From assembly GCA_030824535.1 (NCBI GenBank), contig JAVBXO010000209.1, positions 1 to 32,382 on the forward strand: DNA of 32,382 nucleotides, in the 5' to 3' direction. Below are positions 1 through 8,934 of the stretch, one piece after another. Source of the DNA: Azonexus sp. Its GTDB lineage: Bacteria; Pseudomonadota; Gammaproteobacteria; Burkholderiales; Rhodocyclaceae. A program made the position numbers and the translations under genes. The first letter of the stretch is position 1. The number at the start of each line of letters is the position of its first letter. Under the pieces are notes generated by a model, which saw only the letters and a program-made list of their open reading frames with translations, did no database searches and was not told the DNA's origin.

Positions 1-569
1 TGTTCGTTGAAAAAGGTTACAGCGCCACCCGACTGGAAGACGTCGCCGCCCGCGCCGAGGTTTCCAAGGGCACGCTCTACCTGTATTACGCCAGCAAGGA
101 AGCGCTGTTCAAAGCAGTAATCCAGGAAGGCATCGTGCCGGTCATCGCCGAAAACGAAGCCATCGTCGCCAACCATCAGGGTTGTAGCTTCGCCTTGCTG
201 GAACGTCTGCTGGACAACTGGTGGAACAAGATCGGCATGACTGACTTTGCCGGCATTCCCAAGCTGATGATCGCCGAGGCGCGCAATTTCCCCGAATTGG
301 CGCAGTTCTACTACGAGCAGGTGATCAGTCGAGGGCGCGCCATGGTTGGTGCGGCCTTGCGGCGTGGCATGGCCAGCGGCGAGTTTCGCGAACTGGAGGT
401 CGAGACGAGTATCGACGTCGTCATCGCGCCCATCCTGATGCTGCTGATCTGGCGTCATTCGCTGAGTTGCTGCCAGTCTGGCGACAACGATCCACAGGCA
501 TATTTGCGTATTCATCTGGACCTCCTGCAGCAAGGTTTGCGCAGGCTGGAAAAGGAGAGTCAGGTATAA
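1..569 (+). CDS. TetR/AcrR-family transcriptional regulator (5' truncated by window edge)
   Basis: The reading frame is open from base 3 with no start codon in the window, so the N-terminus is missing. The visible start carries a TetR-type helix-turn-helix: GYSATRLEDVAARAEVSKG followed by TLYLYYASKEALF, the usual recognition helix and its YxYF/SKEAL continuation. The remaining ~145 residues form the ligand-binding/dimerisation part, with a C-terminal hydrophobic stretch (VIAPILMLLIWRH). TetR regulators next to tolC-type genes commonly repress efflux operons; here a perfect palindrome (591-610) lies just behind the stop codon and ahead of the pcm-rhodanese-tolC run. Control of that run is therefore inferred. 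Family assignment is firm; the ligand is unknown. Confidence 0.9.
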   Translation, partial: FVEKGYSATRLEDVAARAEVSKGTLYLYYASKEALFKAVIQEGIVPVIAENEAIVANHQGCSFALLERLLDNWWNKIGMTDFAGIPKLMIAEARNFPELAQFYYEQVISRGRAMVGAALRRGMASGEFRELEVETSIDVVIAPILMLLIWRHSLSCCQSGDNDPQAYLRIHLDLLQQGLRRLEKESQV

Positions 570-590
570 TTTTGCTTTGTCGGAATCAAT

Positions 591-610
591 ATATTAGCCT
601 GTGCTAATAT
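591..610. promoter_or_regulatory. Palindromic operator candidate (TetR-type)
   Basis: ATATTAGC-CTGT-GCTAATAT is a perfect 8-bp inverted repeat with a 4-bp spacer. It sits between the TetR gene and the pcm-like gene, 20 bp before the latter's start. A TAATAT hexamer (605-610) inside the right arm could serve as a -10 box, so a bound repressor would block it. Binding by the neighbouring TetR protein is inferred, not shown. Confidence 0.55.
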
Positions 611-629
611 TAAGCCTGCGGAGACCCCA

Positions 630-1283
630 ATGAATATCGAGCAAGCGCGCTTCAATATGATCGAACAGCAGATCCGGCCCTGGGAGGTTCTGGATCCGGG
701 TGTTCTTGACCTGCTCTTCGTCGTCAAGCGCGAAGACTTCACCCCGCCGGCCTGCCGCAGTCTGGCCTTTGCCGATCTGGAAATCCCGCTGGGCGATGGT
801 CAGGTCATGCTGTCGCCAAAAATGGAAGCCCGGCTGCTCCAGGAAATGAGCCTGAAGAAAACCGACAAGGTTCTCGAAATCGGCACCGGCAGCGGCTATA
901 TGGCTGCGCTGATGGCGGCGCGCGCCGAACACGTCGTCAGCATCGAAATCCGCCCGGAAATCGCTGTCCAGGCCAAGACCAATCTGGCCAACGCCGGCGT
1001 TGCCAATGTCACCGTGCAAACCGCTGACGGTTCTGCCGGCTGGTCGCAGAACGGCCCCTACGACGCCATCGTGATTTCCGGCTCGGTCCCCAGCATTCCT
1101 GCCAGCATCCTCGCCCAACTACGCGTCGGCGGCCGCCTTGCTGTTGTCGTCGGTCAGGCGCCGGTGATGGAAGCACAATTGGTGACGTGCACGGCCGAAG
1201 GTATCTACAACACGGTCATCCTCTTCGAAACGGTCATCCCGCCGCTCGATGGCTTTACCCCCAAGAACAGTTTCTCCTTCTGA
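630..1283 (+). CDS. pcm: Protein-L-isoaspartate O-methyltransferase family protein
   Basis: A 217-residue SAM-dependent methyltransferase of the PCMT family, which repairs isoaspartyl residues in aged proteins using S-adenosylmethionine. Motif I is clear as LEIGTGSGYMAAL (about residues 82-94), followed by the acidic end of the second strand (VVSIEIRPE). YDAIVISGSVPSIP and LRVGGRLAVVVGQ match the later PCMT motifs. Length is normal for the family. Its stop overlaps the rhodanese start (TGATG), indicating translational coupling. In many betaproteobacteria a gene of this type precedes rhodanese and tolC, and some paralogues have diverged from true isoaspartate repair, so the substrate is less certain than the fold. 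Confidence 0.85.
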   Translation: MNIEQARFNMIEQQIRPWEVLDPGVLDLLFVVKREDFTPPACRSLAFADLEIPLGDGQVMLSPKMEARLLQEMSLKKTDKVLEIGTGSGYMAALMAARAEHVVSIEIRPEIAVQAKTNLANAGVANVTVQTADGSAGWSQNGPYDAIVISGSVPSIPASILAQLRVGGRLAVVVGQAPVMEAQLVTCTAEGIYNTVILFETVIPPLDGFTPKNSFSF

Positions 1284-1606
1284 TGCAGCAGATTCACGTA
1301 CAGCAACTGGCCGAATGGCTTGCCGACTCAGCTCGGCCCCAACCCTTCCTCCTCGATGTACGTGAATCCTGGGAATGCGAGCTTTGTCAGATTGAGGGGT
1401 CGCAGCACATCCCCATGCACCTGGTGCCGATGCGCTGCGACGAACTGGACCCGCAACGGGAAATCGTGGTGATTTGCCACCATGGCGGCCGCAGCATGCA
1501 AGTCGCCATGTTTCTCGAACGCAAGGGTTATGACTCGGTCTTCAACCTGATGGGCGGTGTCGAGGCCTGGGCTTGCGAAATCGAGCCGGGCATGCGCCGC
1601 TATTGA
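1283..1606 (+). CDS. Rhodanese-like domain protein (single domain)
   Basis: A 107-residue single rhodanese domain. The N-terminal FLLDVRESWECE strand and the active-site loop CHHGGRS (catalytic Cys at about residue 71) are intact. The C-terminal end (GYDSVFNLMGGVEAWA) is the conserved family signature. Such stand-alone domains transfer sulfane sulfur to thiol acceptors in the cytoplasm. I chose the ATG that overlaps the upstream stop codon (TGATG), because longer forms run into the pcm gene in another frame. It lies between pcm and tolC and is probably co-transcribed with both; a specific link to outer-membrane export is not evident from sequence. Confidence 0.9.
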   Translation: MQQIHVQQLAEWLADSARPQPFLLDVRESWECELCQIEGSQHIPMHLVPMRCDELDPQREIVVICHHGGRSMQVAMFLERKGYDSVFNLMGGVEAWACEIEPGMRRY

Positions 1607-1614
1607 GAACGCGC

Positions 1615-2940
1615 ATGAAAAGAATTGCCTGGCTGCTCGCCGCCCCCCTATTCGCTAGCTCGCTGCATGCGGCAGACCTGATGCAGGTCTATCGCGAAGC
1701 GCAGGACAACGATCCCGGTTTTGCCGCTGCCCGCGCCGTGCTTGATGCCGGCCGCGAGAAAGCGCCGCAAGCTCGCGCCGGCCTGCTGCCGACGCTGGCC
1801 GTTTCCGGCAACAGCACCTGGAACGACAACGAACTGGCACTGCACAACGGCACGACTTTCGCCAAGCCGCAGTTCAATTCCAACGGTTACCAGCTGACCC
1901 TGTCCCAGCCCTTGTTCCGCTGGCAGAACTGGGTTGGCTACGATCAGGCAACGCTGCAGGTAGCGCAGTCCGAAGCCAGCTTTGCCCAGGCCCGGCAGGA
2001 CTTGATCCTGCGCGTCGCCCAAGCTTATTTTGACGTGCTCAACGCCCACGAAAGCCTGGCTGCGGTACAGGCCAACCAGCAGGCGATCAGCCAGCAACTC
2101 GAACTGGCAAAAAAGAGTTTTGAAGTCGGCACAGCAACCATCACCGACACCCACGAAGCCCAGGCCCGTTTCGATCTCGCTGTCGCCCAGGCCATCGCCG
2201 CCGAGAGCGACCTCGAGGTCAAGCAGCGCGCACTGCAAGCGATCATCGGCAAGGAAGCCGGTCTGCTGGCGCAATTGCGCAAGGCTGCGGAACTATCCCG
2301 GCCGCAACCGGCAGCCATGGCCGACTGGGTCAGCGCCGCCGAAAAAGACAGTTTGGCCGTGCAAATCCAGCAAGCCGCCGCCGATATCGCCGAGCGCGAA
2401 GTCGACAAGCAGCGCGCCGGTCATTACCCGACTGTCGATCTGGTCGCCAATGTTGGTCACAGCAAGAACTACGCTACGACCGGCAATATGGTCGATACCG
2501 ATTTCAAGAACGCCGGCATCCAGGTCAACATCCCGCTCTTTACCGGTGGCCTGACCGTTTCCCGCCAGCGCGAAGCCAGCGCCAATCGCGCTGCCGCCGT
2601 GTCCACGCTGGAAGCGGCCAAACGCAATGCCGCGCTCGGCGCCCGCCAGTACTACCTCGGCGTTTCTAATGGCCTGGCCCAGGTCAAGGCACTGAAGGCC
2701 GCGCTGGTGTCATCGCAATCGGCGCTGGAATCGAACAAGCTGGGTTATGAAGTCGGCGTGCGCATCAATATCGATGTGCTGAATGCCGAGAATCAGGTCT
2801 ATGTCACTCGCCGCGACCTGGCCAAGGCGACCTTCGATACGCTGATGGCGCAACTGCGCCTGAAAGCCGCCGTCGGCGCCCTCGGCGACGACGACGTCGC
2901 GCAAATCAACGCGCTGCTGGATCCGTCCAGCGCGAAATAA
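1615..2940 (+). CDS. tolC: TolC-family outer membrane efflux protein
   Basis: A 441-residue outer-membrane channel of the TolC family, the exit duct for tripartite efflux pumps and type I secretion. The first 20 or so residues form a signal peptide (MKRIAWLLAAPLFASSLHA, cleavage before ADLMQVY). The mature protein shows two internally repeated halves of long amphipathic helices: ALxxAxxxxA-type heptads near residues 40-200 and again 260-430. The repeat signatures LVANVGHSKNY and VNIPLFTGG mark the beta strands that enter the outer membrane. No inner-membrane pump or periplasmic adaptor genes lie in view, so the partner is encoded elsewhere. The start 8 bp past the rhodanese stop gives the signal peptide. 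The last 35 bp overlap the convergent waaA gene. Confidence 0.93.
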   Translation: MKRIAWLLAAPLFASSLHAADLMQVYREAQDNDPGFAAARAVLDAGREKAPQARAGLLPTLAVSGNSTWNDNELALHNGTTFAKPQFNSNGYQLTLSQPLFRWQNWVGYDQATLQVAQSEASFAQARQDLILRVAQAYFDVLNAHESLAAVQANQQAISQQLELAKKSFEVGTATITDTHEAQARFDLAVAQAIAAESDLEVKQRALQAIIGKEAGLLAQLRKAAELSRPQPAAMADWVSAAEKDSLAVQIQQAAADIAEREVDKQRAGHYPTVDLVANVGHSKNYATTGNMVDTDFKNAGIQVNIPLFTGGLTVSRQREASANRAAAVSTLEAAKRNAALGARQYYLGVSNGLAQVKALKAALVSSQSALESNKLGYEVGVRINIDVLNAENQVYVTRRDLAKATFDTLMAQLRLKAAVGALGDDDVAQINALLDPSSAK

Positions 2941-4168
2941 GCGCCAGCATCCGCCCTGCCGCACCGCGGTGGGCAGCAGCAAAATCACTGGCCGCGAGTC
3001 GCATCGCGGCCAGTTTGGTTTTACCGGCTAAAAGACCGTCGACCGCAGCAATCAAACTTTGCACATCATCGACCCGCTGCGCCGCCCCGGCAGCGATGGC
3101 ATCTTCGGTCGCCTGCAAAAAATTGAAGGTGTGCAGTCCGACCAGCACCGGACAGCCGCAGGCTGCGGCCTCAATCAGGTTTTGCCCGCCGAGCGGCAGC
3201 AAACTGCCGCCGATGAAGGCCAGATCGGCCAAGGCATAGTAGGCCACCATCTCGCCCATGCTGTCGCCCAGCCAGACTTGTGTATCCGCTTGCGGCGAGG
3301 CGTCGCTACGCAGGACACAGCGCAAGGGCGTGGCGGCCAGCAGCGCCGCGACTTCAGAGAAGCGTTGCGGATGCCGTGGCACGATGACCAGCAAGGCGTC
3401 ATCCTGCTCGATCCGGCGCTGCCAGGCGTCAATGATCAGCGCCTCCTCGCCTTCACGGGTACTCGCCGCCAGCCATACCGGCCGCGCGCCGATGGCCGCG
3501 CGCCATGCGCGCCCGAGCGCCAGCTTTTCCGGCGGCGGGGTGACATCAAATTTCAGATTGCCGCAGACCTCGACCGGCTGCGCGCCCAAGGCCAGCAAAC
3601 GCTCCGCATCGCCGGCTGTCTGCGCAGCAACACCACGCAAGGCAGCAAAAGCCGGTCGAACAAGGGCCGAAAAACGCTGGTAACCACGCGCTGAACGCGC
3701 TGATAGCCGGGCATTGGCCAACATCACCGGAACCCCCCGCCGACGGGCGGTAGCCAGCAGATTGGGCCAGATTTCAGTTTCCATCAGCACGCCAAAGGCT
3801 GGCGAAAAGTGCCGAAAAAAGCGGTCGACCGCAAAAGGGTAGTCGTAAGGCAGATAGGCCTGGATCACCCGCTCGCCATAGACGCTGCGCCCGGCTTCAC
3901 GGCCAGTGGGCGTCATGCCGGTCAGCAGGATGCGATGCGTCGGCCATTGCGTCAGCAAAGCCTCAATCAGCGGCTGGGCGGCGCGGGTTTCGCCGACCGA
4001 AACGGCGTGCACCCAGATCAGCTTTTCCGGCGCCGGCTGCTCATAAATACCGTAACGCTCGCCTATATTCTGCAAATACTCCGGTTGCCGGCGAGCCCGC
4101 CAGGCCAGGCGCAGCCAGATCAGCGGCGTGATGGCAAACAGCAGCAGGGTGTAAAAAAACCGCGCCAT
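2906..4168 (-). CDS. waaA: 3-deoxy-D-manno-octulosonic acid transferase (Kdo transferase)
   Basis: A 420-residue GT30 enzyme that adds Kdo from CMP-Kdo to lipid IVA at the inner-membrane surface, the first LPS core step. An N-terminal membrane anchor (FFYTLLLFAITPLIWLRLAW) is followed by the family signatures: WVHAVSVGETRAA, LLTGMTPTGREAG, METEIWPNLL with the catalytic Glu region, and FIGGSLLPLGGQNLIEAAACG in the CMP-Kdo binding half. Length is typical. The start overlaps the waaC stop by one base (TGATG), so waaC and waaA form a coupled operon on the minus strand. The 3' end overlaps tolC by 35 bp tail to tail. Confidence 0.95.
   Translation of the reverse strand: MARFFYTLLLFAITPLIWLRLAWRARRQPEYLQNIGERYGIYEQPAPEKLIWVHAVSVGETRAAQPLIEALLTQWPTHRILLTGMTPTGREAGRSVYGERVIQAYLPYDYPFAVDRFFRHFSPAFGVLMETEIWPNLLATARRRGVPVMLANARLSARSARGYQRFSALVRPAFAALRGVAAQTAGDAERLLALGAQPVEVCGNLKFDVTPPPEKLALGRAWRAAIGARPVWLAASTREGEEALIIDAWQRRIEQDDALLVIVPRHPQRFSEVAALLAATPLRCVLRSDASPQADTQVWLGDSMGEMVAYYALADLAFIGGSLLPLGGQNLIEAAACGCPVLVGLHTFNFLQATEDAIAAGAAQRVDDVQSLIAAVDGLLAGKTKLAAMRLAASDFAAAHRGAAGRMLALISRWTDPAAR
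2987..3014 (+). terminator. tolC terminator embedded in the waaA coding end
   Basis: ACTGGCCGCGA-gtcgca-TCGCGGCCAGT is a perfect 11-bp stem with a 6-nt loop, followed on the + strand by TTGGTTTT. It lies 46 bp after the tolC stop but within the 3' part of waaA on the other strand, so the hairpin also occurs in the waaA mRNA as coding sequence. Confidence 0.7.
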
Positions 4169-5121
4169 CAGCCTAGGGCGCCCTGCAATTCGCCCAGCAC
4201 TGCCGCGACCGCAGGAATTTGTCCCTTGCCGCCGAGATTACGCCAGAAACCGACCCCGAGCACGCCAGTCAGCCCCGGATCGGTGGCGGTGTACAAGGCA
4301 ATGGTCGGCACTTTCAGCGCCACCGCCAGGTGCGTCAGGCCAGTATCAACGCCGACACAGGCCTTGGCGCTGGCGAGCAGCGAGGCAAGCGCCGGAATGC
4401 TCAGCGCCGGCGCCGCCACGGCACCGGGAATCGCTGCCCCCAGGCGGGCCGCACGCGCCCGCTCGACAGGATTTCCCGCCGGCAGCACGACGGCGTAGCC
4501 TTGTTCAGCCAGTTCCCTGCCCAATTGCTGCCAATGATCTTCCGGCCACAGCTTGTCATCGCGGCTGGTGGCCGTCAGCAAGACCACATAAGGCCGTTCC
4601 GGCAGCCAGTCAAAATCGGCCGGCGGCGCAGTAATGCCGTAATCAGGCTCGCCAATCAGATCGTAGCCCAGCGCTTCGGCCGCCAGCCGCCGGTTGCGCT
4701 CAACGGCATGCAATTCGCGCGACACCTTGAAATGGCGCTCGTAGAGATAGGCAACTATCGGCTCACGCGCCGAATCACGGTCGTAACCGAGCACCGGCCC
4801 GTTGGCCCAACGCGCGAGCAGCGCGCTTTTCAGCAGCCCCTGGGTGTCGACCACAGCATCGTAGGCGCTATCACCCAGCGCCCGCCGCACGGCGACAATC
4901 TCGCGCCAGGTTGCCGCCTTGAACAGGCTCCGGCGCCAGCGCCGTACCGCCACCGGCACGACATTTTCAACGCCGGGATGCAGACAGGGAATGCTGGCGA
5001 AACTCTCCTCGACGCACCAATCGATGCTCGCACCGGGAAAATGCCGGCGGATGTCGCTGACCACCGGCAAATTGTGGATCACATCGCCGAGCGAGGAAGT
5101 TTTCACGAGCAGTAGACGCAT
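4168..5121 (-). CDS. waaC: Lipopolysaccharide heptosyltransferase I
   Basis: A 317-residue GT9 heptosyltransferase that adds the first L-glycero-D-manno-heptose from ADP-heptose to Kdo2-lipid A on the cytoplasmic face. The N-terminus LLLVKTSSLGDVIHNLPVV is diagnostic of WaaC (Gly-Asp in the SLGD loop). The C-terminal half has the nucleotide-sugar pocket, ACVGVDTGLTHLAVALKVP and ALYTATDPG. The size matches the family. It is the first gene of the waaC-waaA operon and is divergent from the glycosyltransferase at 5161, with only 39 bp between the two start codons, so promoters must overlap there. Confidence 0.95.
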   Translation of the reverse strand: MRLLLVKTSSLGDVIHNLPVVSDIRRHFPGASIDWCVEESFASIPCLHPGVENVVPVAVRRWRRSLFKAATWREIVAVRRALGDSAYDAVVDTQGLLKSALLARWANGPVLGYDRDSAREPIVAYLYERHFKVSRELHAVERNRRLAAEALGYDLIGEPDYGITAPPADFDWLPERPYVVLLTATSRDDKLWPEDHWQQLGRELAEQGYAVVLPAGNPVERARAARLGAAIPGAVAAPALSIPALASLLASAKACVGVDTGLTHLAVALKVPTIALYTATDPGLTGVLGVGFWRNLGGKGQIPAVAAVLGELQGALG

Positions 5122-5160
5122 CGGCAGATAAAATGGGCGCTTTCAAAAGCCCGATTATAA

Positions 5161-5916
5161 ATGTCCGCACCGCGTCAGCCGCTTTCTGTTGCGATCATCA
5201 CCCTCAATGCAGCCGCACAATTGACCGATTGCCTGGCCAGCGCCGCCTTTGCCGACGAAATTGTCGTCGTTGATTCGGGCAGCAGCGACGGCACCGCCGA
5301 ACTGGCCGCAAGCTTTGGCGCACGAGTGATCCAGCAGGACTGGCTGGGTTTCGGGCGGCAAAAGCAATTTGCCGTCGAGGCCGCCAGCCACGACTGGGTG
5401 CTCTGCCTCGATGCCGACGAGCGCGTCAGCCCGGCGCTCCGGGCGAGTATCGAAAATGCCCTCGTAGCGCCGTCGACCGCAGCATTCCGCTTTGCCCGCT
5501 GCAATCGCTTCCTCGGCCGCTATCTGAAGTTCGGCGAAGGCTATCCCGACTGGTCGCTACGCCTGTTCGACCGCCGCCAGGCACACTGGTCGAACGATAC
5601 CGTGCATGAAAAGGTCGTCACCAGTACCGCCGTAGCAACGCTGGCCGGCGATCTGCTGCACGATTCCGCTGAAACTCTGGCCGCCTATCTCAGCAAGCAG
5701 AACCGCTACACCTCGCTGGCCGCCGACATGGCGCTGGCTGCCGGCAAGCGCAGCAGTTTCGCCCGCATCGCCATCAGCCCGCTGGTTCGTTTCATCAAGT
5801 TCTACCTGATCCGCCAGGGCTTCCGCGACGGTCTGCCCGGGCTGATCCATATAGCCATCGGCTGCTTCAACAGCTTTTGCAAATACGCCAAGATCTTGGA
5901 ACGCCAGCAGCGATAA
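5161..5916 (+). CDS. Family 2 glycosyltransferase, WaaE/KdtX-like LPS core enzyme
   Basis: A 251-residue GT2 enzyme with a GT-A fold. It opens with LSVAIITLNAAAQL and IVVVDSGSSDGTAELA (UDP-sugar binding), then CLDADERVS (DxD metal motif), and FGEGYPDWSLRLFDR with VHEKV near the acceptor site. This pattern matches the WaaE/KdtX group, which adds glucose to the first heptose of the LPS core. Position beside waaC and waaA supports an LPS role. A C-terminal amphipathic segment (RFIKFYLIRQGFRDG) may associate with the membrane. Exact sugar specificity cannot be read from the sequence. Confidence 0.88.
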   Translation: MSAPRQPLSVAIITLNAAAQLTDCLASAAFADEIVVVDSGSSDGTAELAASFGARVIQQDWLGFGRQKQFAVEAASHDWVLCLDADERVSPALRASIENALVAPSTAAFRFARCNRFLGRYLKFGEGYPDWSLRLFDRRQAHWSNDTVHEKVVTSTAVATLAGDLLHDSAETLAAYLSKQNRYTSLAADMALAAGKRSSFARIAISPLVRFIKFYLIRQGFRDGLPGLIHIAIGCFNSFCKYAKILERQQR

Positions 5917-5946
5917 AATACGCGCTTCTCAAGCAGGATTCCCCCC

Positions 5947-6954
5947 GTGAAAATTCTTGTCACCGGCGTTGCCGGCTTCATCGGCTCAGAGACTGCGCTG
6001 CGCCTGCTGGCGCGCGGCGATGAAGTCGTCGGCATCGACAACCTCAACGACTATTACGAAGTTTCGCTCAAGGAAAACCGCCTGGCCCGGCTGAGCGGTG
6101 ACGCGGCTTTCCGCTTCATCAAGCTCGATGTCGCCGACCGCGCCGGCATCGAAAAGCTGTTCGCCGACGAGAAGTTCGACAAGGTCGTCCACCTCGCCGC
6201 CCAGGCCGGCGTGCGTTATTCGCTGCAGAATCCACACGCCTACGTCGACAGCAACCTGGTCGGCTTCGTGAATATCCTCGAAGGCTGCCGCCACCACCAG
6301 ATCCAGCATCTGGTCTATGCCTCCAGCTCAAGCGTCTATGGCGGCAATACCAAAATGCCCTTCTCCGAGCACGACAGCGTCGACCACCCGGTCAGCCTGT
6401 ATGCCGCGACCAAGAAGGCCAACGAGCTGATGGCCCACACCTACAGCCATCTCTACCGCCTGCCGACCACCGGCCTGCGCTTCTTTACCGTCTATGGCCC
6501 GTGGGGCCGCCCGGACATGGCCCTGTTCCTGTTCACCAAAGCCATCCTCGAAGGCCGGCCGATCAATGTCTTCAACCATGGCGACATGCGCCGCGACTTC
6601 ACTTACATCGACGACATCGTTGAAGGCGTCATTCGCGTGCTGGATCGCAATGCTGCGGTGAACCCGGTCTACGACCCAAATTCCGCTGACCCGGCGACGA
6701 GCAACGCGCCTTATCGCGTGTTCAACATCGGCAACCACGATCCGGTGCCGCTGCTCGATTTCATCGCCGCCATCGAAAAAGCCCTGGGGCTGCAGGCTGA
6801 AAAGAAACTGCTGCCGATGCAGGACGGCGACGTGCCGGCGACCTATGCCGATACCGAATTGCTCGACGACTGGGTCGGCTTCGCCCCCGCCACGTCCGTC
6901 GAAGAAGGCGTTTCACGCTTTGTCGCCTGGTATCGCGAGTACTACAGTTGCTAG
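5947..6954 (+). CDS. NAD-dependent epimerase, UDP-glucuronate 4-epimerase-like
   Basis: A 335-residue short-chain dehydrogenase/reductase of the extended type. The Rossmann motif GVAGFIG is at residues 7-13, DNLNDYYEV follows the second strand, and the catalytic YAATK (Tyr-x-x-x-Lys) is near residues 151-155. The DYY and [13 protein letters not shown] signatures are typical of UDP-glucuronate 4-epimerases (CapI/LpsL type), which make UDP-galacturonate for surface polysaccharides. The start is GTG at 5947, the first codon that yields the [14 protein letters not shown]-terminus. It lies 30 bp after the glycosyltransferase, so the two are probably co-transcribed. The stop codon falls inside a 7-bp tandem repeat. 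Confidence 0.88.
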   Translation: MKILVTGVAGFIGSETALRLLARGDEVVGIDNLNDYYEVSLKENRLARLSGDAAFRFIKLDVADRAGIEKLFADEKFDKVVHLAAQAGVRYSLQNPHAYVDSNLVGFVNILEGCRHHQIQHLVYASSSSVYGGNTKMPFSEHDSVDHPVSLYAATKKANELMAHTYSHLYRLPTTGLRFFTVYGPWGRPDMALFLFTKAILEGRPINVFNHGDMRRDFTYIDDIVEGVIRVLDRNAAVNPVYDPNSADPATSNAPYRVFNIGNHDPVPLLDFIAAIEKALGLQAEKKLLPMQDGDVPATYADTELLDDWVGFAPATSVEEGVSRFVAWYREYYSC

Positions 6955-6966
6955 TTGCTAGTTGCA
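6946..6966. repeat. Three tandem 7-bp units AGTTGCT/A
   Basis: AGTTGCT, AGTTGCT, AGTTGCA follow each other directly and cover the epimerase stop codon (TAG at 6952-6954). They lie in the 65-bp spacer before glmS. This is likely a slippage-prone microsatellite with no evident function; changes of copy number would alter only the spacer. Confidence 0.7.
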
Positions 6967-7019
6967 GTCATTAGCAAACCCTTCCGCCAACCTCTAACCA
7001 CTGGAAACTAACAACCATC

Positions 7020-8843
7020 ATGTGTGGCATCGTCGCGGCAGCAGCTCAGTACAATATTGTCCCGGTCCTCATCGAAGGACTGATGCGTCTTGAATACCGG
7101 GGCTACGACTCGGCCGGTCTGGCGATCATCGGCGATGGCCAGATCGAACGCCTCCGTTCGGTCGGCCGCGTCGCCGAACTGGCCGCCGCGGCAGCGACGA
7201 CCACGGCGATCACCGGCATTGCCCACACCCGCTGGGCAACGCACGGCGTACCGTCGGAACGCAATGCCCACCCGCATGTTTCCGGGGCGATTGCCGTCGT
7301 GCATAACGGCATCATCGAGAATTACGAAAGCCTGCGCCGCGAACTGAGCGCCCAGGGCTATGTCTTCACCTCGGATACCGATACCGAGAGCATCGCCCAC
7401 CTTATTGAAGCCACGCTGCAGACCGAACCCGACCTGTTCAATGCTGTCCAGCGGGCCTGTCGCCGCCTGGTGGGGGCGTTCGCCATCGCCGTCATCGACC
7501 GCAGCCAGCCGGGGCGCATCATCGTCGCCCGCGAAGGCTCGCCGCTGCTGCTTGGCCTGTCGGAAAACGGCAATTACGCCGCCTCCGATGCCTCGGCCCT
7601 GCTGCAAGTCACGCGCAACATGGTCTATCTGGAAAATGGCGATATAGCCGAGTTGACCGCAGCAGCGGTCCGTATCGAACGCCTCGACGGCACCCCGGTC
7701 GAGCGTCCGGTGCATGTCTCGCAACTCTCCGCGGCTGCTGTCGAACTGGGCAATTATCAGCACTACATGCAAAAGGAAATCTTCGAGCAGCCGGATGCCC
7801 TGGCCAACACGCTGGAAATCGTCGGTGGCAGCAAGAGCATCCAGCCCGGCATTTTCGGCGCCGAAGCCGCACATCTGCTCGCCGATATCGACCACATCCT
7901 GATCCTCGCCTGCGGCACCAGCGCCCACTCCGGCCTGACCGCCCGCTACTGGCTCGAAGCCCTGGCCGGCATACCCTGCACCGTTGAAGTCGCCAGCGAA
8001 TACCGTTACCGCATCTCGGTGCCGAACCCGCGCCAACTGGTCGTCGCCATTTCGCAATCCGGCGAAACTGCCGACACGCTGGCGGCATTGCGCCACGCCA
8101 AATCGCTGGGCCAGATGAAGACCCTGGCCATCTGCAATGTTCCGGAATCGGCCATCGTCCGTGAATCGGCCCTGCGTTTCATCACCCGCGCCGGCCCGGA
8201 AATCGGCGTTGCCTCAACCAAGGCCTTCACCACCCAGCTCGCCGCACTCTTCCTGCTGACGCTGGTTGTCGCCAAGATCCGCAATCGCCTGAGTGCCGAG
8301 CAGGAAAGCAACTACATCGACCAGTTGCGCCACCTGCCGGTCGCGGTCAACAAGGTGCTGGCGCTGGAAGATGACATTCGCCAATGGGCTCAACGCTTCG
8401 CCGACAAACACCATGCCCTCTTCCTCGGCCGTGGCCGACATTATCCGATTGCCATGGAAGGGGCGCTGAAGCTCAAGGAAATCTCCTACATCCACGCCGA
8501 AGCCTACCCGGCCGGCGAGCTCAAGCATGGCCCGCTGGCGCTGGTCGATGCCAACATGCCGGTAATCTCGGTCGCGCCGCGCGATGACCTGCTGGAAAAG
8601 CTCAAGTCCAACCTGCAGGAAGTCCGCGCCCGAGGTGGCGAGCTGTATGTCTTCGCCGACGGCGACTCGGAAATCCCGGCCTCGGAAGGCGTGCACATCC
8701 TGCGCCTGCCCGAGCACTACGGCGAACTCTCGCCCATCCTGCACGTCGTGCCCCTGCAACTACTGTCCTACCACGTTGCCCTGGTCAAAGGCACCGACGT
8801 CGACAAACCACGCAATTTGGCAAAATCGGTCACCGTCGAATGA
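7020..8843 (+). CDS. glmS: Glutamine--fructose-6-phosphate aminotransferase (isomerizing)
   Basis: A 607-residue GlmS that makes glucosamine-6-phosphate from fructose-6-phosphate and glutamine, the entry step to peptidoglycan and LPS amino sugars. The N-terminal Ntn glutaminase domain starts [10 protein letters not shown] with the nucleophilic Cys2, then [19 protein letters not shown] and [10 protein letters not shown]. Two SIS sugar-isomerase domains follow, with [11 protein letters not shown] and [10 protein letters not shown] in the first and [19 protein letters not shown] in the second. The C-terminus [13 protein letters not shown] is the invariant end recognised by Tn7 TnsD. No glmS ribozyme or other riboswitch was seen in the 65-bp leader. 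The gene is intact, as expected because Tn7-type insertion falls after the stop codon. Confidence 0.97.
   Translation: MCGIVAAAAQYNIVPVLIEGLMRLEYRGYDSAGLAIIGDGQIERLRSVGRVAELAAAAATTTAITGIAHTRWATHGVPSERNAHPHVSGAIAVVHNGIIENYESLRRELSAQGYVFTSDTDTESIAHLIEATLQTEPDLFNAVQRACRRLVGAFAIAVIDRSQPGRIIVAREGSPLLLGLSENGNYAASDASALLQVTRNMVYLENGDIAELTAAAVRIERLDGTPVERPVHVSQLSAAAVELGNYQHYMQKEIFEQPDALANTLEIVGGSKSIQPGIFGAEAAHLLADIDHILILACGTSAHSGLTARYWLEALAGIPCTVEVASEYRYRISVPNPRQLVVAISQSGETADTLAALRHAKSLGQMKTLAICNVPESAIVRESALRFITRAGPEIGVASTKAFTTQLAALFLLTLVVAKIRNRLSAEQESNYIDQLRHLPVAVNKVLALEDDIRQWAQRFADKHHALFLGRGRHYPIAMEGALKLKEISYIHAEAYPAGELKHGPLALVDANMPVISVAPRDDLLEKLKSNLQEVRARGGELYVFADGDSEIPASEGVHILRLPEHYGELSPILHVVPLQLLSYHVALVKGTDVDKPRNLAKSVTVE
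8807..8843 (+). other. attTn7 target-recognition segment in the glmS 3' end
   Basis: The last glmS codons (encoding [11 protein letters not shown]) include GGCAAAATCGGTCACCGTCG, closely matching the E. coli glmS end that TnsD binds (from memory of the attTn7 sequence). The transposon-like end starts 23 bp past the stop codon, the distance expected for Tn7-type insertion. Confidence 0.75.
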
Positions 8844-8866
8844 AAAAAGCCCGGAAAAATGAGTCC

Positions 8867-8927
8867 TGATGGGAAATAATAAAGTCTGTCGCGCGAGAAT
8901 AAAGTCTGTCGAACAATAGATATGAGA
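8867..8927 (+). mobile_element. Tn7R-like transposon end with TnsB-type sites
   Basis: The tip TGATGGGAAAT is followed by AATAAAGTCTGTCG (8878-8891) and a second identical copy (8898-8911), 20 bp apart. A weaker third unit GAACAATAGATATGAG follows (8911-8926). Tn7's right end has TGT, 11 bp, then AATAAAGTCTTAAACT sites in overlapping array, so the 11-bp offset, the core AATAAAGTCT and the close spacing all agree. The terminal trinucleotide is TGA here instead of TGT. TnsB binding is inferred by this analogy. Confidence 0.65.
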
Positions 8928-8934
8928 GGGAGCC

